From Apostichopus japonicus (lineage: Eukaryota > Echinodermata > Holothuroidea > Aspidochirotida > Stichopodidae), in contig NC_092568.1 in assembly GCF_037975245.1 (NCBI RefSeq), forward strand, positions 28,020,501 through 28,084,500: a stretch of DNA of 64,000 nucleotides. The letters run 5' to 3'. Below the pieces are notes generated by a model. That model was not told where the DNA came from and searched no databases. It saw only the letters and a program-made list of their open reading frames with translations. Made by a program: the position numbers and the translations under genes. Shown piece after piece: positions 54,451 to 64,000 of this stretch. Numbering within the stretch: position 1 is the stretch's first letter; every line of letters starts with the position of its first letter.

Positions 54451-57400
54451 AATCCATTTAATATCCCAGTCCATACAGTGGTGCGATGGCTTGACGCACT
54501 GTGCGAGCTGATGATCGAGACTCTCTTTTGCATCCGTGGTTCGAACCCCGGGTGATGACGTCTTTTGCCGATCTTTTACAGCAAGTGCCTACACGGGGAG
54601 CTGTAAGTATTAGTTAATCCACCTAATATCTCAGTCCATACAGTGGCGCGATGGCTTGGCCCACTGTGCGAGCTGATGATCGAGACTCTCTTTTGCATCC
54701 GTGGTTCGAACCCCGGGTGATGACGTCTTTTGCCGATCTTTTACAGCAAGTGCCTACACGGGAAGCTGTAAGTATTAGTTAATCCACCTAATATCCCAGT
54801 CCATACAGTGGCGCGATGGCTTGGCCCACTGTGCGAGCTGATGATCGAGACTCTCTTTTGCATCCGTGGTTCGAGCCCCGGGTGATGACGTCTTTTGCCG
54901 ATCTTTTACAGCAAGTGCCTACACGGGGAGCTGTAAGTATTAGTTAATCCACCTAATATCCCAGTCCATACAGTGGCGCGATGGCTTGGCGCACTGTGCG
55001 AGCTGATGATCGAGACTCTCTTTTGCATCCGTGGTTCGAGCCCCGGGTGATGACGTCTTTCGCCGATCTTTTACAGCAAGTGCCTACACGGGGAGCTGTA
55101 AGTATTAGTTAATCCACCTAATATCCCAGTCCATACAGTGGCGCGATGGCTTGGCGCACTGTGCGAGCTGATGATCGAGACTCTCTTTTGCATCCGTGGT
55201 TCGAACCCCGGGTGATGACGTCTTTTGCCGATCTTTTACAGCAAGTGCCTACACGGGGAGCTGTAAGTATTAGTTAATCCACCTAATATCCCAGTCCATA
55301 CAGTGGCGCGATGGCTTGGCGCACTGTGCGAGCTGATGATCGAGACTCTCTTTTGCATCCGTGGTTCGAGCCCCGGGTGATGACGTCTTTTGCCGATCTT
55401 TTACAGCAAGTGCCTACACGGGGAGCTGTAAGTATTAGTTAATCCATTTAATATCCCAGTCCATACAGTGGCGCGATGGCTTGACGCACTGTGCGAGCTG
55501 ATGATCGAGACTCTCTTTTGCATCCGTGGTTCGAACCCCGGGTGATGACGTCTTTTGCCGATCTTTTACAGCAAGTGCCTACACGGGGAGCTGTAAGTAT
55601 TAGTTAATCCACCTAATATCTCAGTCCATACAGTGGCGCGATGGCTTGGCCCACTGTGCGAGCTGATGATCGAGACTCTCTTTTGCATCCGTGGTTCGAA
55701 CCCCGGGTGATGACGTCTTTTGCCGATCTTTTACAGCAAGTGCCTACACGGGGAGCTGTAAGTATTAGTTAATCCACCTAATATCCCAGTCCATACAGTG
55801 GCGCGATGGCTTGGCGCACTGTGCGAGCTGATGATCGAGACTCTCTTTTGCATCCGTTGTTCGAGCCCCGGGTGATGACGTCTTTTGCCGATCTTTTACA
55901 GCAAGTGCCTACACGGGGAGCTGTAAGTATTAGTTAATCCATTTAATATCCCAGTCCATACAGTGGCGCGATGGCTTGACGCACTGTGCGAGCTGATGAT
56001 CGAGACTCTCTTTTGCATCCGTGGTTCGAACCCCGGGTGATGACGTCTTTTGCCGATCTTTTACAGCAAGTGCCTACACGGGGAGCTGTAAGTATTAGTT
56101 AATCCACCTAATATCTCAGTCCATACAGTGGCGCGATGGCTTGGCGCACTGTGCGAGCTGATGATCGAGACTCTCTTTTGCATCCGTGGTTCGAACCCCG
56201 GGTGATGACGTCTTTTGCCGATCTTTTACAGCAAGTGCCTACACGGGGAGCTGTAAGTATTAGTTAATCCACCTAATATCCCAGTCCATACAGTGGCGCG
56301 ATGGCTTGGCCCACTGTGCGAGCTGATGATCGAGACTCTCTTTTGCATCCGTGGTTCGAGCCCCGGGTGATGACGTCTTTTGCCGATCTTTTACAGCAAG
56401 TGCCTACACGGGGAGCTGTAAGTATTAGTTAATCCATTTAATATCCCAGTCCATACAGTGGCGCGATGGCTTGACGCACTGTGCGAGCTGATGATCGAGA
56501 CTCTCTTTTGCATCCGTGGTTCGAACCCCGGGTGATGACGTCTTTTGCCGATCTTTTACAGCAAGTGCCTACACGGGGAGCTGTAAGTATTAGTTAATCC
56601 ACCTAATATCTCAGTCCATACAGTGGCGCGATGGCTTGGCCCACTGTGCGAGCTGATGATCGAGACTCTCTTTTGCATCCGTGGTTCGAACCCCGGGTGA
56701 TGACGTCTTTTGCCGATCTTTTACAGCAAGTGCCTACACGGGGAGCTGTAAGTATTAGTTAATCCACCTAATATCCCAGTCCATACAGTGGCGCGATGGC
56801 TTGGCCCACTGTGCGAGCTGATGATCGAGACTCTCTTTTGCATCCGTGGTTCGAGCCCCGGGTGATGACGTCTTTTGCCGATCTTTTACAGCAAGTGCCT
56901 ACACGGGGAGCTGTAAGTATTAGTTAATCCACCTAATATCCCAGTCCATACAGTGGCGCGATGGCTTGGCGCACTGTGCGAGCTGATGATCGAGACTCTC
57001 TTTTGCATCCGTGGTTCGAGCCCCGGGTGATGACGTCTTTCGCCGATCTTTTACAGCAAGTGCCTACACGGGGAGCTGTAAGTATTAGTTAATCCACCTA
57101 ATATCCCAGTCCATACAGTGGCGCGATGGCTTGGCGCACTGTGCGAGCTGATGATCGAGACTCTCTTTTGCATCCGTGGTTCGAACCCCGGGTGATGACG
57201 TCTTTTGCCGATCTTTTACAGCAAGTGCCTACACGGGGAGCTGTAAGTATTAGTTAATCCACCTAATATCCCAGTCCATACAGTGGCGCGATGGCTTGGC
57301 GCACTGTGCGAGCTGATGATCGAGACTCTCTTTTGCATCCGTGGTTCGAGCCCCGGGTGATGACGTCTTTTGCCGATCTTTTACAGCAAGTGCCTACACG

Positions 57401-60400
57401 GGGAGCTGTAAGTATTAGTTAATCCATTTAATATCCCAGTCCATACAGTGGCGCGATGGCTTGGCGCACTGTGCGAGCTGATGATCGAGACTCTCTTTTG
57501 CATCCGTGGTTCGAGCCCCGGGTGATGACGTCTTTTGCCGATCTTTTACAGCAAGTGCCTACACGGGGAGCTGTAAGTATTAGTTAATCCATTTAATTTC
57601 CCAGTCCATACAGTGGCGCGATGGCTTGGCGCACTGTGCGAGCTGATGATCGAGACTCTCTTTTGCATCCGTGGTTCGAACCCCGGGTGATGACGTCTTT
57701 TGCCGATCTTTTACAGCAAGTGCCTACACGGGGAGCTGTAAGTATTAGTTAATCCACCTAATATCTCAGTCCATACAGTGGCGCGATGGCTTGGCCCACT
57801 GTGCGAGCTGATGATCGAGACTCTCTTTTGCATCCGTGGTTCGAACCCCGGGTGATGACGTCTTTTGCCGATCTTTTACAGCAAGTGCCTACACGGGGAG
57901 CTGTAAGTATTAGTTAATCCACCTAATATCCCAGTCCATACAGTGGCGCGATGGCTTGGCGCACTGTGCGAGCTGATGATCGAGATTCTCTTTTGCATCC
58001 GTGGTTCGAGCCCCGGGTGATGACGTCTTTTGCCGATCTTTTACAGCAAGTGCCTACACGGGGAGCTGTAAGTATTAGTTAATCCACCTAATATCCCAGT
58101 CCATACAGTGGCGCGATGGCTTGGCGCACTGTGCGAGCTGATGATCGAGACTCTCTTTTGCATCCGTGGTTCGAACCCCGGGTGATGACGTCTTTTGCCG
58201 ATCTTTTACAGCAAGTGCCTACACGGGGAGCTGTAAGTATTAGTTAATCCACCTAATATCCCAGTCCATACAGTGGCGCGATGGCTTGGCGCACTGTGCG
58301 AGCTGATGATCGAGACTCTCTTTTGCATCCGTGGTTCGAACCCCGGGTGATGACGTCTTTTGCCGATCTTTTACAGCAAGTGCCTACACGGGGAGCTGTA
58401 AGTATTAGTTAATCCACCTAATATCCCAGTCCATACAGTGGCGCGATGGCTTGGCGCACTGTGCGAGCTGATGATCGAGACTCTCTTTTGCATCCGTGGT
58501 TCGAGCCCCGGGTGATGACGTCTTTTGCCGATCTTTTACAGCAAGTGCCTACACGGGGAGCTGTAAGTATTAGTTAATCCATTTAATATCCCAGTCCATA
58601 CAGTGGCGCGATGGCTTGACGCACTGTGCGAGCTGATGATCGAGACTCTCTTTTGCATCCGTGGTTCGAACCCCGGGTGATGACGTCTTTTGCCGATCTT
58701 TTACAGCAAGTGCCTACACGGGGAGCTGTAAGTATTAGTTAATCCACCTAATATCTCAGTCCATACAGTGGCGCGATGGCTTGGCCCACTGTGCGAGCTG
58801 ATGATCGAGACTCTCTTTTGCATCCGTGGTTCGAACCCCGGGTGATGACGTCTTTTGCCGATCTTTTACAGCAAGTGCCTACACGGGGAGCTGTAAGTAT
58901 TAGTTAATCCACCTAATATCCCAGTCCATACAGTGGCGCGATGGCTTGGCGCACTGTGCGAGCTGATGATCGAGACTCTCTTTTGCATCCGTTGTTCGAG
59001 CCCCGGGTGATGACGTCTTTTGCCGATCTTTTACAGCAAGTGCCTACACGGGGAGCTGTAAGTATTAGTTAATCCATTTAATATCCCAGTCCATACAGTG
59101 GCGCGATGGCTTGACGCACTGTGCGAGCTGATGATCGAGACTCTCTTTTGCATCCGTGGTTCGAACCCCGGGTGATGACGTCTTTTGCCGATCTTTTACA
59201 GCAAGTGCCTACACGGGGAGCTGTAAGTATTAGTTAATCCACCTAATATCTCAGTCCATACAGTGGCGCGATGGCTTGGCGCACTGTGCGAGCTGATGAT
59301 CGAGACTCTCTTTTGCATCCGTGGTTCGAACCCCGGGTGATGACGTCTTTTGCCGATCTTTTACAGCAAGTGCCTACACGGGGAGCTGTAAGTATTAGTT
59401 AATCCACCTAATATCCCAGTCCATACAGTGGCGCGATGGCTTGGCCCACTGTGCGAGCTGATGATCGAGACTCTCTTTTGCATCCGTGGTTCGAGCCCCG
59501 GGTGATGACGTCTTTTGCCGATCTTTTACAGCAAGTGCCTACACGGGGAGCTGTAAGTATTAGTTAATCCATTTAATATCCCAGTCCATACAGTGGCGCG
59601 ATGGCTTGACGCACTGTGCGAGCTGATGATCGAGACTCTCTTTTGCATCCGTGGTTCGAACCCCGGGTGATGACGTCTTTTGCCGATCTTTTACAGCAAG
59701 TGCCTACACGGGGAGCTGTAAGTATTAGTTAATCCACCTAATATCTCAGTCCATACAGTGGCGCGATGGCTTGGCCCACTGTGCGAGCTGATGATCGAGA
59801 CTCTCTTTTGCATCCGTGGTTCGAACCCCGGGTGATGACGTCTTTTGCCGATCTTTTACAGCAAGTGCCTACACGGGGAGCTGTAAGTATTAGTTAATCC
59901 ACCTAATATCCCAGTCCATACAGTGGCGCGATGGCTTGGCCCACTGTGCGAGCTGATGATCGAGACTCTCTTTTGCATCCGTGGTTCGAGCCCCGGGTGA
60001 TGACGTCTTTTGCCGATCTTTTACAGCAAGTGCCTACACGGGGAGCTGTAAGTATTAGTTAATCCACCTAATATCCCAGTCCATACAGTGGCGCGATGGC
60101 TTGGCGCACTGTGCGAGCTGATGATCGAGACTCTCTTTTGCATCCGTGGTTCGAGCCCCGGGTGATGACGTCTTTCGCCGATCTTTTACAGCAAGTGCCT
60201 ACACGGGGAGCTGTAAGTATTAGTTAATCCACCTAATATCCCAGTCCATACAGTGGCGCGATGGCTTGGCGCACTGTGCGAGCTGATGATCGAGACTCTC
60301 TTTTGCATCCGTGGTTCGAACCCCGGGTGATGACGTCTTTTGCCGATCTTTTACAGCAAGTGCCTACACGGGGAGCTGTAAGTATTAGTTAATCCACCTA

Positions 60401-60720
60401 ATATCCCAGTCCATACAGTGGCGCGATGGCTTGGCGCACTGTGCGAGCTGATGATCGAGACTCTCTTTTGCATCCGTGGTTCGAGCCCCGGGTGATGACG
60501 TCTTTTGCCGATCTTTTACAGCAAGTGCCTACACGGGGAGCTGTAAGTATTAGTTAATCCATTTAATATCCCAGTCCATACAGTGGCGCGATGGCTTGGC
60601 GCACTGTGCGAGCTGATGATCGAGACTCTCTTTTGCATCCGTGGTTCGAGCCCCGGGTGATGACGTCTTTTGCCGATCTTTTACAGCAAGTGCCTACACG
60701 GGGAGCTGTAAGTATTAGTT
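54451..60720 (+). repeat. 19-unit higher-order repeat (3135 bp), two tandem copies
   Basis: The variant CCATTTAA recurs at 54451, 55441, 55936, 56431, 57421, 57586, 58576, 59071, 59566, 60556 and 60721: spacings 990, 495, 495, 990, 165, then the same again. Private variants confirm the shift: CATCCGTTGT at 55851 and 58986, CGAGATTCTC at 57981 and 61116, and TTTCGCCG at 57041 and 60176, each 3135 apart. One TTTCGCCG at 55061 lacks a partner, showing later conversion or mutation. Confidence 0.85.
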
Positions 60721-61240
60721 AATCCATTTAATATCCCAGTCCATACAGTGGCGCGATGGCTTGGCGCACTGTGCGAGCTGATGATCGAGACTCTCTTTTG
60801 CATCCGTGGTTCGAACCCCGGGTGATGACGTCTTTTGCCGATCTTTTACAGCAAGTGCCTACACGGGGAGCTGTAAGTATTAGTTAATCCACCTAATATC
60901 TCAGTCCATACAGTGGCGCGATGGCTTGGCCCACTGTGCGAGCTGATGATCGAGACTCTCTTTTGCATCCGTGGTTCGAACCCCGGGTGATGACGTCTTT
61001 TGCCGATCTTTTACAGCAAGTGCCTACACGGGGAGCTGTAAGTATTAGTTAATCCACCTAATATCCCAGTCCATACAGTGGCGCGATGGCTTGGCGCACT
61101 GTGCGAGCTGATGATCGAGATTCTCTTTTGCATCCGTGGTTCGAGCCCCGGGTGATGACGTCTTTTGCCGATCTTTTACAGCAAGTGCCTACACGGGGAG
61201 CTGTAAGTATTAGTTAATCCACCTAATATCCCAGTCCATA

Positions 61241-62890
61241 CAGTTGCGCGATGGCTTGGCGCACTGTGCGAGCTGATGATCGAGACTCTCTTTTGCATCC
61301 GTGGTTCGAGCCCCGGGTGATGACGTCTTTTGCCGATCTTTTACAGCAAGTGCCTACACGGGGAGCTGTAAGTATTAGTTAATCCACCTAATATCTCAGT
61401 CCATACAGTGGCGCGATGGCTTGGCGCACTGTGCGAGCTGATGATCGAGACTCTCTTTTGCATCCGTGGTTCGAACCCCGGGTGATGACGTCTTTTGCCG
61501 ATCTTTTACAGCAAGTGCCTACACGGGGAGCTGTAAGTATTAGTTAATCCACCTAATATCTCAGTCCATACAGTGGCGCGATGGCTTGGCGCACTGTGCG
61601 AGCTGATGATCGAGGCTCTCTTTTGCATCCGTGGTTCGAACCATGGGTGATGACGTCTTTTGCCGATCTTTTACAGCAAGTGCCTACACGGGGAGCTGTA
61701 AGTATTAGTTAATCCACCTAATATCCCAGTCCATACAGTGGCGCGAAGGCTTGGCGCACTGTGCGAGCTGATGATCGAGACTCTCTTTTGCATCCGTGGT
61801 TCGAACCCCGGGTGATGACGTCTTTCGCCGATCTTTTACAGCAAGTGCCTACACGGGGAGCTGTAAGTATTAGTTAATCCACCTAATATCCCAGTCCATA
61901 CAGTGGCGCGATGGCTTGGCGCACTGTGCGAGCTGATGATCGAGACTCTCTTTTGCATCCGTGGTTCGAACCCCGGGTGATGACGTCTATTGCCGATCTT
62001 TTACAGCAAGTGCCTACACGGGGAGCTGTAAGTATTAGTTAATCCACCTAATATCCCAGTCCATACAGTTGCGCGATGGCTTGGCGCACTGTGCGAGCTG
62101 ATGATCGAGACTCTCTTTTGCATCCGTGGTTCGAGCCCCGGGTGATGACGTCTTTTGCCGATCTTTTACAGCAAGTGCCTACACGGGGAGCTGTAAGTAT
62201 TAGTTAATCCACCTAATATCTCAGTCCATACAGTGGCGCGATGGCTTGGCGCACTGTGCGAGCTGATGATCGAGACTCTCTTTTGCATCCGTGGTTCGAA
62301 CCCCGGGTGATGACGTCTTTTGCCGATCTTTTACAGCAAGTGCCTACACGGGGAGCTGTAAGTATTAGTTAATCCACCTAATATCTCAGTCCATACAGTG
62401 GCGCGATGGCTTGGCGCACTGTGCGAGCTGATGATCGAGGCTCTCTTTTGCATCCGTGGTTCGAACCATGGGTGATGACGTTTTTTGCCGATCTTTTACA
62501 GCAAGTGCCTACACGGGGAGCTGTAAGTATTAGTTAATCCACTTAATATCCCAGTCCATACAGTGGCGCGAAGGCTTGGCGCACTGTGCGAGCTGATGAT
62601 CGAGACTCTCTTTTGCATCCGTGGTTCGAACCCCGGGTGATGACGTCTTTCGCCGATCTTTTACAGCAAGTGCCTACACGGGGAGCTGTAAGTATTAGTT
62701 AATCCACCTAATATCCCAGTCCATACAGTGGCGCGATGGCTTGGCTCACTGTGCGAGCTGATGATCGAGACTCTCTTTTGCATCCGTGGTTCGAACCCCG
62801 GGTGATGACGTCTATTGCCGATCTTTTACAGCAAGTGCCTACACGGGGAGCTGTAAGTATTAGTTAATCCACCTAATATCTCAGTCCATA
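61241..62890 (+). repeat. 5-unit higher-order repeat (825 bp), two tandem copies
   Basis: Five private variants recur 825 bases apart: CAGTTGCGCG (61241/62066), CGAGGCTCTC (61611/62436), ACCATGGG, GCGCGAAGGC (61741/62566) and TCTATTGCCG (61986/62811). Confidence 0.85.
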
Positions 62891-64000
62891 CAGTGGCGCG
62901 ATGGCTTGGCGCACTGTGCGAGCTGATGATCGAGACTCTCTTTTGCATCCGTGGTTCGAGCCCAGGGTGATGACGTCTTTTGCCGATCTTTTACAGCAAG
63001 TGCCTACACGGGGAGCTGTAAGTATTAGTTAATCCACCTAATATCTCAGTCCATACAGTGGCGCGATGGCTTGGCGCACTGTGCGAGCTGATGATCGAGA
63101 CTCTCTTTTGCATCCGTGGTTCGAACCCCGGGTGATGACGTCTTTTGCCGATCTTTTACAGCAAGTGCCTACACGGGGAGCTGTAAGTATTAGTTAATCC
63201 ACCTAATATCTCAGTCCATACAGTGGCGCGATGGCTTGGCGCACTGTGCGAGCTGATGATCGAGACTCTCTTTTGCATCCGTGGTTCGAACCCCGGGTGA
63301 TGACGTCTTTTGCCGATCTTTTACAGCAAGTGCCTACACGGGGAGCTGTAAGTATTAGTTAATCCACCTAATATCTCAGTCCATACAGTGGCGCGATGGC
63401 TTGGCGCACTGTGCGAGCTTATGATCGAGACTCTCTTTTGCATCCGTGGTTCGAGCCCCGGGTGATGACGTCTTTTGCCGATCTTTTACAGCAAGTGCCT
63501 ACACGGGGAGCTGTAAGTATTAGTTAATCCACCTAATATCTCAGTCCATACAGTGGCGCGATGGCTTGGCGCACTGTGCGAGCTGATGATCGAGACTCTC
63601 TTTTGCATCCGTGGTTCGAGCCCCGGGTGATGACGTCTTTTGCCGATCTTTTACAGCAAGTGCCTACACGGGGAGCTGTAAGTATTAGTTAATCCACCTA
63701 ATATCTCAGTCCATACAGTGGCGCGATGGCTTGGCGCACTGTGCGAGCTGATGATCGAGACTCTCTTTTGCATCCGTGGTTCGAACCCCGGGTGATGACG
63801 TCTTTTGCCGATCTTTTACAGCAAGTGCCTACACGGGGAGCTGTAAGTATTAGTTAATCCACCTAATATCTCAGTCCATAGAGTGGCGCGATGGCTTGGC
63901 GCACTGTGCGAGCTGATGATCGAGACTCTCTTTTGCATCCGTGGTTCGAAGCCCGGGTGATGACGTCTTTTGCCGATCTTTTACAGCAAGTGCCTACACG

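Larger units (their letters stand above)
50531..64000 (+). repeat. Satellite array 2 (165-bp unit), about 82 copies
   Basis: TGCCT of the unit falls at 50626, 50791 and 50956, and the page pattern repeats every 660 bases, so the period is exactly 165. Units are mostly 95-99% alike. It continues beyond the window. Common variants: CTCAG/CCCAG, CCACCTAA/CCATTTAA, TTGGCGCACT/TTGGCCCACT/TTGACGCACT and TTCGAACC/TTCGAGCC. Related to array 1 but oppositely oriented and a different subtype. Confidence 0.97.

Noticed and set aside
50531-64000. CRISPR-like array
   Set aside because: The whole 165-bp unit is repeated with no unique spacers; it is a satellite in a eukaryotic genome.
50531-64000. Array of functional tRNA genes
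   Set aside because: The A-box, B-box and D-arm are present, but no acceptor-stem pairing, a weak T-stem and an internal TTTT argue against a tRNA. Kept as tRNA-like only.

Overview
This is nuclear DNA from an animal, most likely a marine invertebrate deuterostome; an echinoderm-like genome is my guess and is not proven. The evidence is spliced exons with GT/AG borders, a RING-filamin-NHL (TRIM-like) gene, non-LTR retrotransposons of two lineages, many small hAT-like inverted-repeat elements with poly-G/poly-C tracts, and long satellite arrays. Nothing looks prokaryotic. Host coding content is low and mobile or repetitive DNA dominates.

Layout. 0-3.1 kb: an inverted-repeat pair, then a foldback element whose arms are tandem 22-bp subrepeats. 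3.1-8.1 kb: a TRIM-like gene that I can model as six exons joined by phase-1 introns, ending in an exon with RING, filamin and six NHL repeats. It carries three single-base frameshifts, so it is either a young pseudogene or affected by assembly indels. 11.1 kb: a broken NHL paralogue fragment. 11.5-21.7 kb: a graveyard of short non-autonomous elements sharing a palindromic core (here called R1), a second foldback element, a hAT transposase remnant and a hAT-type MITE. 21.7-22.9 kb: endonuclease part of a LINE. 23.8-29 kb: further MITEs, with two convincing exons of an unrecognised gene at 26.1-27.0 kb.

31.2-50.5 kb is a nest of retrotransposons around a satellite. Two nearly identical copies of a Jockey/CR1-type LINE (LINE-A) lie in opposite orientations, and the second is inserted into an older relative (LINE-B). 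The 3' ends of this superfamily share a hairpin whose stem covaries between copies. A nearly complete two-ORF Tx1/L1-type LINE (LINE-C) lies at 45.2-50.5 kb, and a decayed ORF1 of a relative lies at 31.8-32.9 kb.

The satellite has a 165-bp unit. It occurs as array 1 (35.7-40.8 kb, about 28 units) and array 2 (50.5 kb to the window end, about 82 units) in opposite orientations. Each unit carries Pol III-like A-box and B-box sequences in tRNA-like order, followed by T-runs. LINE-C ends in a poly-A run that joins array 2 exactly inside the tRNA-like A-box/D-arm region. Array 2 has higher-order structure: a 19-unit (3135 bp) repeat and a 5-unit (825 bp) repeat, both traceable by private variants. 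The tRNA-like satellite together with its LINE is the best candidate in the window for something undescribed.
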